Positions 1 to 9,708 of a stretch of DNA of 64,000 nt are shown one piece after another; within the stretch, counting starts at the first letter, position 1, and each line of letters opens with the position of its first letter. The position numbers and the translations under genes are program-made. This DNA is from Nematostella vectensis (taxonomy: Eukaryota > Cnidaria > Anthozoa > Actiniaria > Edwardsiidae): contig NC_064044.1 of the NCBI RefSeq assembly GCF_932526225.1, positions 9,930,050-9,994,049 of the forward strand. Reading direction: 5' to 3'. The notes under the pieces were generated by a model. The model did no database searches. It saw only the letters and a list, made by a program, of their open reading frames with translations, and was not told where the DNA came from.

Positions 1-505
1 AAATACGCGCGCGCGACAAGAGTTATTTTCCCGCCAAAAGTATAAAACCACAGGTGACCCAACCCAACCCAGCCAATCTCTTTGCCAGCGCTTACGTAAA
101 AGGAGGCTATTTTACAATCGCGAAGAGCTCGCCTGTTGTGCTGTGCTTTATGGTGGTTCAACTGAAAGTCTTTAACTTGTTTATCTGTTTCCGATTAATT
201 ATATTATAATTAATTTATATTTTTCTCTTTCTCGAAAATAAGGCGCCAGATAAATCCAAAAACAGAACGACTGCTGTGTGGCGTGTTTAAAGTCCATATA
301 ACCTTTCACAGTTGATAGACTTTGTCAATTTTTTATATTTTCATATTCCAAATGGTATGTGGTTCGTATGGACCCTATAAAACACGCATTCGCACGAATA
401 ACTCAAATCTGTAATATTGAGGTATTTTGGCCAACCTGGAAAAAAGGCCGTAAACTGAAAGGCACGGGTCAAGTCATTTATGACGTAGATTGAGATGTCA
501 ACCAA
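1..505. other. Left flank, no gene recognised
   Basis: AT-rich sequence with short CG-alternating runs near the left edge. No open frame with splice signals or recognisable protein similarity was seen on either strand. Confidence 0.5.
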
Positions 506-509
506 ATTA

Positions 510-1160
510 CATAAATGATAAATGATAACTTTATTCCAATAAATACCAATACAGGTATATTAGGATAATATACAAAGTAGGTTGGCTTATATGCCTATCC
601 TCTATTCATAATATTTAATTACATCATCACAAAATTTCAGGACTTGGCTCGTATAATGGAGTCATCTGTTAAGCTCATAATATACAAAAAAAGGTATTTT
701 GGCCTTAACAGTTTAAAAGAGTTATTGATTGCAAATAGATCATTAAAAAGTACCCGACGTATATCATTGACATAGTCGCATTCCATTAAGGTATGGTACT
801 CATCCCCAACCTTATTTTTTTCACATTTTTCACAAATCCTTAATTCATAAGGTAAATTTTTATAGCGGCCTGTTTCAATTGCTAGTTTGTGTGCCGAGAC
901 ACGCAATCTAGTCATAGATTGTCGGCGTCTAACATTAGCTTCTGATAAATATTTTTCTAGTTTAAAATTTGTCTTGATCCACTATTTTGATTTAACTGTG
1001 CCTGGGTTCTCCAAAATGTTGCATAACTTTTATATAGTACTTTCTTAATATATTTTCCTAAGGTATGAATTTGTTGGCCTTCAATATCTATTTCCTGTAG
1101 TGTCTTTAAATCATACCAAGCAAATAGGGAATTGATAAACCTTACATGAGAAAACATATG
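510..1160 (-). mobile_element. Decayed 3' end of a non-LTR retrotransposon
   Basis: Two adjoining open stretches on the minus strand (957-1157, then 637-915) in different frames read as the C-terminal region of a non-LTR reverse transcriptase polyprotein. The best part has the pattern RLRVSAHKLAIETGRY followed by a C-x2-C ... E-x-H-x4-C zinc-knuckle-like tail that is typical of this region. The element's 3' end is probably near 515-540, where short ATCATTT-like repeats adjoin an AATAAAG-like motif on the minus strand. The fragment is frameshifted and has lost its catalytic palm, so it is a dead relic. The clade cannot be fixed by eye. Confidence 0.7.
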
Positions 1161-1560
1161 CGCGCGCTAAACCGGTTCCCGTCTTCATGTCTTCTTAGTT
1201 ATTGCCGAAGAACGTTGTGAGGTTACAACTTTTACCGTCATCTTTATATCTTAACCTGGTAGTCAAATGATTATTTAACTTCAGGGAACAAATCTGCAAA
1301 ATTTAGCAGATATTCTTTAGTCTTTGAATTGTTTTTGCATTGTGCGCGCGCGCTTCATTCGCAATCAAGAATGGCGACATTCTCACGAGGGCGCGCTGTT
1401 TTTGAAACCTACAACAAAACGATATTTTCTTTTTTCGCATACAATTCTCGACTTTATTATTCTTCGCTTCGTTGAGGGTAGCATTGCAATAGAAAACAAT
1501 TCGCCAATATTTTGTGGTATTGCCGTCTCTGAATTTTAACAGATTTAAGGAAAATACGTT
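1161..1560. other. Spacer before the lectin array
   Basis: No gene or clear repeat was recognised. The sequence ends where homology to the repeated lectin units begins, around 1561-1575. Confidence 0.4.
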
Positions 1561-2139
1561 GTTTCAGATTTTCCCGCCAAAACTTTAAAAATTATCACTC
1601 GATTCAATCTCCTTTCGCGCGGCCAGGAAAATTTTCAAAGATCTGTAGAAAATTCAAATTTCGATAAAATTCAATTCTCTTTTCAGAATTTGAAGTTTAT
1701 CTATGCTTTGTTTTGGCTAGAATGATATAAGTGAAAGGTTTTAAGAACTTTAAAGATTCTTCAGGGTTCGGAGTAAACAAGGAGCAAGTAATCCGGACAA
1801 AAGTCACATAACATCTTTCAGCTGAGGGAACTTAACATTTCCCCCAAAGTAAATCTTCAATCCCTTGCTCTAAAATTAGAACCTCAAATCATGCCACCAT
1901 CTACCCGCCAATCAGAATCTTCCAGTCTTTATGAACATGATGGCATAGTCTCATCAAAATCAATGATTAAACTTAATTATCCGAAATGAGATGGAAAAAA
2001 GGGAGACGCTGGCTTATTATTTAATTCCCAATGTCAAAATTTCATATCAATTGTCCGATGTTATTACATTATATTACACTTTGGTCAAGTCGTTTAAGAC
2101 TTTATGAATCTCGCACTAGTGTAATATCGTTCGGTTATT

Positions 2140-2327
2140 AGTTGCACATAAATATAACTTAAAAATATCAAAAACCCTGTGGCGCACGAAGCAGGTGTAA
2201 ACCGATTCAATTCAAGTGCTCGCATTATTGTTGATATGGGAAGTGGTAACAGACTTCCGTTGGCTTAGCGGGACTCAATCAATTTATCTGCTTGATCTGC
2301 TCACACTTTACTCGCTAGGCCGCCAAG
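2140..2327 (+). promoter_or_regulatory. Putative promoter and 5' UTR of lectin copy 1
   Basis: An AT-rich TATA-like stretch (cataaatataac, about 2147-2158) lies about 170 bases before the start codon and recurs in the other units near 9528, 17720 and 24380. The start codon sits in a strong context (ccgccaagATG). The transcription start is not determined from sequence, so the TATA assignment is inference. Confidence 0.35.
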
Positions 2328-5300
2328 ATGTTCAGCCGCGTGGATGCAGCAGTTTGTTTTTTCGTTTTTATGGTCGTACCATTCGACTTTTCTTTATCGA
2401 TGTATTTTAAAGGTTTTCGGCACAAATTTCTTGAAGGTCCAATGATTTCAGAATTTTCCGTGCAAAGTGATTTTGAGTGTTTTCAGAAATGTTTGAGGGA
2501 CAGCCACTGTTCTTCCGTGAATATCAAGACGATTACTGAGGAATCAAGTCTATGTCGGCTAATCGGCAATGTATCGAAGAGCAATTGCAAGCACGGTTTG
2601 GAGTATACACACTACAAAAAACTGGTAAGTGGAGGCGCGCGCGCGCTCACTTTTGTTGGTTGGCTAATTTCATGTCGACTAAATTCTAGTTTTTATCTTA
2701 ATTCATATTGTTGTTTTTTGTCAATGATTTACAGTATATCTATTTTGAAGGTCAATATTTGTCTCCAATATCACCTACAACTTTTTTTAAGAACGTCTAA
2801 TTTTCAGAGGCTGGGCCGGTCTTATTTTTGGAGCATTCTAAGGCTGAAAATGTTCTTAATGATGCTCTTAATAGTCTTTAATATTTTAGTGTATATAAAA
2901 ATATATAACCCAATGAATTATTAGAAGAGAATTACACAAATAATCGATAGCAATAAAATTCAAAGTTTATGAACACAATTTGATTCTGCATTTTAGAACA
3001 CATTATTTTGATAAAACAATATTTTTTATGCTTGAAAAGCTTCATGCGGAGCCCGCTCTTGGAGTTTACTAGGTACCTTAAGCAAGGACGACGACGACGG
3101 CTAGTACAACGAGATCGAAAAATATGTTCTCGCGCTTGGCGATCAATTATAATTTAATTGCAATGGAATAAGCAAAACATAATAGACAGAGATTGATAAA
3201 AATAAAAAAGGACATTATTTTTACAGTAGCGAACATGGTTAGAAAAGTTTACAGTAGAACGTCCGCGTTATCAGTTGACCGTGAAAGTTGGAGTTTCCGC
3301 GTCGTGGTTTTATGGAATATGGCTGAAATGTATCAGACAGAACGCATTTTCACGTGCTGCTATTGAATTCTGAATAAAATCCCATTGTTTTCTGCCGTCG
3401 TCGTCCACGTTGCCGTCGTCGAAGCTTAAGTTCCCTACTATCTCCAGGAGACGCCCAATTGGAAATTTGAATAAAATAGGAGACCAAGTAACTATTGGGG
3501 TGGCAAACTAGCGCGCGCTCCGGCTATTAGCGGCAAAATATAACAGCAGCAAAAAGCAACTTATTCAGAGCTTACGAAAAATGCTAGAATATTTTTTTCA
3601 CAAAGGGTTTAGTTTAATTTAGATATTTTATTATTCGTCGTTTTCTGGTGAGACGGACACAGCCATTTCCGTGATTATGTTGATTTGCCATCAAAAAAGG
3701 TAATGTGATTTCTTACCGCAAGTACCAGTCTCCTATATAGGAGACGCTTTTTATAGGACCAGACCAGAAGATTCAGCCAATCAGAATAAAGGATTGATCC
3801 AGGTGACGTTATCTTCAAGTTCAATTCACTGCTTCTAAAATATGGCGGATTCTAAAACAGATCACGCACAAAGTTTTTCGAGATTGAAAGCGATTCTGAG
3901 TAAGTTGAAACCTAAAATCACAGAAGCAAAACTTGAATGGACAAATAGAAGAAAAATCGGTACGCTTTGTGTAAGTTACAATGGCTTCATGTAACCTTGT
4001 TATATTGAGAATAAACGATTGCTAAAATCTTGAAGGTAGTCATGGATATCGTGGATCTAGCACATTCAACTTAAGCTTTCAATCGTTAGAGCATAAGTGA
4101 ATGATATTTGGGATCGATTCCGTTAAGAACAAGACTTGGACCTGCTGCCCATTTCATTGTTTTAGGTCATAGAAGGCACGAAATCAGAAACGTAAACTCA
4201 CACGGATTTATCATGGATCTCAATTACTCATTTAGTCTCTAGGCCAAATATATATCGCTTGCTCTCTATACCTTCGAAACCGGTAAAAGATACCGGGAAT
4301 CTCAAATACGAGCGGGTTTGCAAACTCTTAGCACTCACTGTCCCGCGAGTCGGCGAGAAGTGATGACGTCGCAGACATTCAGGACTACGTACCCCATTGC
4401 GGGAAGAGTTTTGCATACGGAACACAAGGTTGCACCTGCGAATCAATGTATCAAAACCCGCAGTGGCTCATGGGTAACGTATAAATGACTAGATCCTGGG
4501 TCCGATTCCTAGAAAGCAGGTCAGCACGAGCCCATGGATAAATACGGCTATTTTGACGTTTGATTGGGCGTTTATCCCTGGGTTAGCGTTAACCTGCTTT
4601 CTAGGAACCCGGACCTGGTCTCTGAGTGCTGTGTGAACGTTTAGAGATACATGAACAAGAATGTTAAAGCTTTCTAAACCTTTGTTTGTTTTTATTTACC
4701 CTTATTTCATTATTCTCCAAGTACAATTTTTGATATCCCTCAAACACAGGTAAAATGATAAAATTGCATAAACACTTTAAAAAAAGGCATTGAAAAAACT
4801 GCATTTTCAATATTGCTCTAGTATTTTTAGCAAGTTATCAAAAAGAGGAAACTGGGGCTAATAGTTACGACAACTTTAAGTAAATAATATTTCCCGGTTT
4901 CCTGCTTTTTGATTTTCAGAGCCTCGCCCAATGCCCTCTCGGTTGGCACCACCATGCCAACAACTGTTATGTGATCAAGTTTGAAAACGTCACGTGGCAA
5001 GTTGCTAAGAAACGATGTCATTCAATGGACTCTGCGATGGTGTCAATCTCCAGTGTTAAAGAAAATGCCTTTGTTCGTGGTTTGTTCTACTCAGGTGAGA
5101 CAGACAGACAGACAGACAGACAAAACGACGGACAAAAAAGACAGAAAAAAATATGAGACGGCGGTTGGCTTTTTAGCTTGAGCTTCCCAACATGCAAGGA
5201 AAGGATATGTCACTGGCCCGTAGGCAGGACTTTGAACGGGGGAGAGGGGGTGGTCTTTTATGGGCATAGAGCGGATTATTTTCTCCAAGGGCTCACCCTA

Positions 5301-6165
5301 GCTTGCAGAAGCACCCAATTTACCTTCATACAGCAGACCTTACAGTCGAGTGGGGGGTTCTTTCACACCCCCAAATCCCCGTGGCTACGCGCCTGTGTCA
5401 TAAATGCCTTCACCCCTGTTTGTACAGTAATTTTACCGAAGAAAAATCCATTATCAAAAACTCTCACCAAGAGACCATGATGTACATCATGTACATCATG
5501 GTCTTATGGTCTCACCCAATCCTCGTCCAAGCTTGCTGTCAGTCCAGTACAAAACAAGATGGCGGTCATAGCGAAAAAAGCACCGGATAAACGCAGTCGA
5601 GTGGGGGGTTCTTTCACACCCCCAAATCCCCGTGGCTACGCGCCTGTGTCATAAATGCCTTCGCCCCTGTTTGCACAGTAATTTTACCGAAGAAAAATCC
5701 ATCATCAAAAACTCTCACCAAGAGACCATGATGTACATCATGTACATCATGGTCTTATGGTCTCACCCAATCCTCGTCCAAGCTTGCTGTCAGTCCAGTA
5801 CAAAACAAGATGGCGGTCATAGCGAAAAAAGCACCGGGTAAACGCCCCCAGCCCCCCATTGCCTCACGGCCAAACACAGGAATCCCGTGCAGAACTACAA
5901 AAAAGTAGGCTGATGTTGTACCTTATGGTTCCCCCCAGACACAATATGGCTAGGACTGGAAGACTTCAGTTCTGGTAGCTGGCGATGGGAGGACGGATCG
6001 CCCGCGTCTTTCACGTACTGGCAAGCAAGCGCACCCTCTGGTCAGTTGGGTCAGGACTGCGTCAAGATGTCTTATCAGAGGGGCAAATGGAACGACTGCC
6101 AATGTGATCTGCTACTTCCTTACGTCTGCAAGATGCCAGAGAACGCGATTACACCATTCTGTTAG
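2328..6165 (+). CDS. Secreted PAN + C-type lectin protein, copy 1
   Basis: Three exons join in frame: 2328-2624, 4920-5094 and 5939-6165 (232 residues). Donors are CTG|GTAAGT and TCAG|GTGAGA; acceptors are tttcag|AGC and ccccag|AC; phases 0 and 1 match. Residues 1 to about 24 form a hydrophobic signal peptide. Residues 27-95 form a PAN/apple-like module (C-x3-C-x5-C then two more cysteines). Residues 104-232 form a long-form C-type lectin domain with CPLGWH, WLGL, the WND calcium-site motif at 208-210 and a closing cysteine pattern. The usual EPN/QPD sugar-specificity tripeptide is replaced by APS (189-191), so ligand specificity is unknown. There is no membrane segment, so a secreted, possibly pattern-recognition, protein is inferred. 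This copy differs from the others at V5, M39, Q103 (Leu elsewhere), a Lys instead of Glu before ENAF, and Y203. Confidence 0.9.
3842..3899 (+). other. Coding-like first exon inside lectin intron 1
   Basis: An ATG in good context opens a short frame starting MADSKTDHAQSFSRLKAIL and ends at a consensus donor (CTGA|GTAAGT). It is preceded by a CCAAT motif (about 3778) and a tgacgtta element. Equivalents lie at 11214 (unit 2) and 19407 (unit 3, interrupted); unit 4 lost the start by deletion. Its phase-1 end would put the lectin domain exon out of frame, so it is not an alternative lectin first exon. It may be a captured promoter plus first exon of another gene, or chance. Confidence 0.3.
4455..4690 (+). 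repeat. Host repeat into which the fold-back MITE inserted (unit 1)
   Basis: The sequence on both sides of the MITE at 4500-4613 matches, in reverse orientation, 45812-45922, where the MITE is absent. The repeat is therefore a dispersed family older than the MITE insertion. The family is unknown. Confidence 0.65.
4500..4613. mobile_element. Fold-back MITE (unit 1), 114 bp
   Basis: The terminal inverted repeats read tccgrttcctagaaagcagg at each end and continue imperfectly for about 46 bp, so the element is almost a single hairpin. It is flanked by cctgg on both sides (4495-4499 and 4614-4618), a 5-bp target duplication. The unoccupied site at 45876-45880 has a single copy. There is no coding capacity. 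Confidence 0.8.
5160..5440 (+). repeat. Dispersed repeat in lectin intron 2
   Basis: The stretch from the tagcttgagct motif through ttacagtcgagtgggggg to tgtgtcataaatgcc recurs in all four units and, diverged, at about 37025-37255 outside the array. It is therefore an interspersed repeat, not lectin-specific sequence. A (CAGA)n tract of variable length between units lies just upstream, immediately after the intron 2 donor. Confidence 0.7.
5343..5844 (+). repeat. 251-bp tandem duplication in lectin copy 1, intron 2
   Basis: 5343-5593 is repeated at 5594-5844 with only a few substitutions. Units 2-4 have one copy. It includes a 31-base palindrome (5473-5503 and 5724-5754). Confidence 0.93.
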
Positions 6166-6539
6166 GATTCTAAGACTCCCTGGGGGTACCTCCCTTAAAA
6201 ATATCACATTTGTTCTTTGCAAAAATGAATTTTAACCCTAAGGGATAGCAAAATAAGTGCGGTTTACACAAATTTCTATCCCTCCCTGGGATAACATTAA
6301 AAACAGACAAATTATCAGTTATCTGAATCGTATTAACAGATGAATTTAGGAATGAATATCACTGTAATGAATGTAACTGTCAGACTGATTCGTCTTGCTT
6401 GGGTCGGGCTCGATGACACCTTTGTAGCCTCTCATTATGAAATGACATCTGATATTTCAGTTAAGTAACAAAATGTGGTTTGATTAGCGTCTCACAACGA
6501 CCCTGCTACGGCCCTGTTGGATATTCCGTGCTCGTGGCC

Positions 6540-6660
6540 ACGACCACAGAATGTCCGGCCCACGAACAGCCATGAACACGGAATTTCTGGCACACTAGTC
6601 ATGCCATGAGCACAGAATTTCTGGCCCACGAGATGCCACGAGCACGGAATTTCTGGCCCT
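6540..6660 (-). repeat. 31-33 bp minisatellite, short allele (unit 1)
   Basis: About three units containing cacggaatttctggc. Short arrays also occur at about 13655-13790 (unit 2) and 28165-28280 (unit 4), with a large expansion in unit 3. Confidence 0.8.
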
Positions 6661-6885
6661 CGTGTCCTGCTACTTATTATAAAAAAATTATCAATAAATA
6701 CAAGAAATGTTGCATTAGATTATTAGTCATAGGTAGCCCCATTTTCGCTCGGAATATTCAAAATATTTGAATAGAAGAATAGAAAGAAAGATAAAAATCT
6801 GTTCACCCTTTAGTTTCTTAAATTTATAGGTTTATGTTATGAAAACCATTAAAACGATGTTAAATTGTATATTAAAGATATTGAA

Positions 6886-8060
6886 TAATTCAACTACTTG
6901 ATTTTAAATGGTTCAATGAATGGTGGTAGATGAAACTTTGGCGCGTTCTATTTCTTCGTAACGGCTTTACATTGAAAATGCGCCTGCACCTTAGATTTAC
7001 AGGGCACATGCTTTGAGTTGGAAGGAGACTATGCAACCTATGAGCTGGATTCTGAATGTCGGTATATAATTTCGGAGATGTGGTTGCGCGACGGTTGTGT
7101 AACGGTTCCAGCCCCGCTGTGGAGAGCGCGCATTCGTGGAATATTGACGGATAGATTATGCGCAGGGCCCGTTTATGGCATCTTTCGAGATCAATTGATA
7201 GGTATTGAGGCAGGCAATGGTGGAACACCGGACATGCGTATTCGGTCACTGGTCTAATGCAAGTTAAGTTTAAAAGGAGTAGCTCCTTAACCTTAATGTT
7301 AGCGCGTTTAAGTTGCCGTAGAAAGTACAAGCGCTCATTGATTTTTTTAAGTATTTCTTCTAATGACAGTTCCATGTTAGGTCATCAGCTAAAACGCCTA
7401 AGATCTTTGCTTGGGAAACGCGAGCAAATTCCTTGCCGTTTATTCTAACTGACTCTGCATCTATCTCCGACTTAATAAAGGCTAGTAAGTCAGAGTTCCT
7501 TGCACTTGGCTTCGTTAAGTTGGAATCTATCAGTGGCTACTTTGAAGGACAACTCGTCAAGGGAATGCTGGACGGTACATTCCTCTCCTTTGTTCACAAC
7601 CTCAGCAAGAATGGTGTCATCTTCGTACTTCGAGAGGTCGACCCCTTGGGCATAAAGATCATTAATCATAACGAGAAATAACCAGGGGCCGAGTTTCGTG
7701 CCTTGTGGGACGCCTGATGGAATTGCGCCCCATTCCGAGAAGCAGTCTTGGCCAAGCTTAACTCTTTGTCGGCGACAGGAGAGAAAATCAACAATCCACG
7801 AGATTACCGAGTGGGGGATGTCATAGGCGTGGAGCTTGTAGAATCCGATGGTCAATCAGGTCGAACGCTTTACGAAAGTCAAGTAAGATAGCTCTGACTG
7901 TCGCACCATTCCCGTCAGTAGCAGATAGCCATGAGTGGATCATGCTTATAAGAGCATGCGTGGTGTTTGATCCAGGGACAATTCCGATTTGAGGCCGGTC
8001 AACCTTTGCTTAAATTGCTGGTTTAACAAAGTGCTCCACAAAATAACCCTCCTCCTGTAA
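6886..8060 (-). mobile_element. Non-LTR retrotransposon remnant, fullest copy (unit 1)
   Basis: On the minus strand, 8060 down to 7490 shows reverse transcriptase palm and finger motifs: a DFRKAFDLIDH-like block, SGVPQGTKLGP, then a degenerate catalytic box reading YEDD. 7375-6890 carries the C-terminal domain (IRPVTEYACPVFHHCLP, CHKRALRIIYP). Frameshifts and stops break the frame, so it is inactive. The element predates the array: all units keep its right part, but only unit 1 keeps 6886-7703. Confidence 0.85.
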
Positions 8061-8269
8061 CCAGAATTAAAATTTTACCGAGGCATGCAAAGCTTGCCAC
8101 TGGATGGTAAATCCAACAAAAGCAGGTGTTTTATCTTATACTCTTTAATTGTGAAACATTAAAATTTTATTGAATCGAGTGCCTCCCTTGCCTCATGCAG
8201 GCTACGGCCCTGCCCAAGTGCAGTGGGTTCTAGTCTCAGCCAGGATCACTTTAAATTATAGCCTGCGTA

Positions 8270-8505
8270 GCAAGCGACCGTGCGACGAATGCAATGATTT
8301 AACGGTGTAAGTATGCGGTAAACGGAAACGAGAAGTAGGCCTTGTTATTCCTGGATGCTACACTGCGAGGACAAAACGAAAGAAAATTGCAGACATCCTA
8401 AGCAATGAGATCAGGAAGGTTAAAGAGCGGTACCCTCATTTTGAACTTGACATTGAACAAGACGCTACTCGCTTAGCAGTGTTGATTAAGCAAGAAGGCA
8501 ATTAA
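8270..8505 (+). pseudogene. Coding-like fragment of unknown origin (unit 1), broken
   Basis: This is the unit 1 version of a short frame that is intact in units 2 and 4 and ends ...RLAVLIKQEGN-stop. Here the early Gln-Val-like position is a stop (gtg taa). The family is unrecognised; the peptide is basic with an amphipathic middle (KIADILSNEIRKVKERYP). It could be a captured exon or the tail of an unidentified transposon protein. Confidence 0.4.
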
Positions 8506-8559
8506 AGTATCATTTATATTTCCGGAATTCCTATGTCGTTTGTTTTTAAGCTGGCAGGA

Positions 8560-8745
8560 AAGGAAGCGGGGGAGGGGAGGGGGCGTTTATAAGAGAGAGG
8601 CTTTCATTACAAATTTGTAAGCTTAGGGGGGAGGGGCGTTTATTAGAGAGGGGCTTTCATTACAAAATTGTAAGCTTTGGGGGGGAGGCGTTCATTAGAT
8701 CAGAGGCGTTCTTTAGATAAAGGGCGTTTATTAGGTCATTTACTA
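8560..8745 (+). repeat. GC-rich short tandem repeat at unit end
   Basis: Units of about 60 bp built from ggggaggggcgtttattaga and ctttcattacaaaattgtaa are repeated two to three times at the end of each lectin unit (also about 16750-16930, 23410-23590 and 29365-29480). The last copy has lost one unit. Confidence 0.7.
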
Positions 8746-9018
8746 AACTCAGACAGGGAGACCATGGAGATGGTATACACCCAGACAAGAAGACCCTAAT
8801 TCAGATTTTCCCGCCAAAACTTGGAATTATTCACTCGATTCAATCTCCTTTCGCGCGGCCAGGAAAATTTTCAAAGATCTGTAGAAAATTCAAATTTCAA
8901 TAAAATTCAATTCTCTTTTCAGAATTTAAAGTTTATCTATGCTTTGTTTTGGCTAGATTGATATAAGTGAAAGGTTTTAAGAACTTTAAAGATTCTTCAG
9001 GGTTTGGAGTAAACAAGG

Positions 9019-9183
9019 CATACCTGTCAACCTCCGAAAATCTCAAGGCTTGAGATTGAGAAGGCAATTAAAAGCGGGCAATTAAAAGCTTAAAAGCGGG
9101 AGATTTGGTGCTCACCGCGGGAGAGCGAGGGAAGGGGTCTAAAATCTTAAGACCTGCCTAATGCGGGAGAGTTGACAGGTATG
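9019..9183. mobile_element. MITE with catacctgtcaac termini (unit 2)
   Basis: The element is bounded by inverted ends catacctgtcaac / gttgacaggtatg and flanked by acaagg on both sides (9013-9018 and 9184-9189). Unit 1 has the uninterrupted site near 1776-1783. It is non-coding. The transposase superfamily is not assigned. Confidence 0.88.
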
Positions 9184-9708
9184 ACAAGGAGCAAGTAATC
9201 AGGACAAAAGTCACATAACATCTTTCAGCTAAGGGAACTTTACATTTCCCTCAAAAAAAATCTTCAATCCCTTGCTCTAAAATTTGAACCTCAAATCATA
9301 CCACCATCTACCAGTCTTTATGAACATGATAACATAGTCTCATCAAAATCAATGATTAAACTTAATTATCCGAAATGAGATGGAAAAAAAAGGGAGACGT
9401 GGCTTATTATGTAATTCCCAATGTCAAAATTTCATATCAATTGTCCGATGTTATTACACTTTGGTCAAGTCGTTTAAGACTTTACGAATCGCGCACTAGT
9501 GTAATATCGTTCGGTTATTAGTTTCACATAAATATAACTCAAAAATATCAAAAACCCTGTGGCGCACGAAGCAGGTGTAAACCGATTCAATTCAAGTGCT
9601 CGCATTATTGTTGATATGGGAAGTGGTAACAGACTTCCGTTGGCTTAGCGGGACTCAATCAATTTATCTGCTTGATACTGCTCACACTTTACTCGCTAGG
9701 CCGCCAAG

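Noticed and set aside
2625-2924. Read-through extension of lectin exon 1 into intron 1
   Set aside because: A consensus donor ends the exon and the downstream lectin exons join in phase; the extension is intron sequence.
4228-4446. 72-codon minus-strand frame conserved in all four lectin units
   Set aside because: It lies in intronic repeat sequence and is kept only because the units are recent copies; it lacks an ATG start and any recognisable domain.
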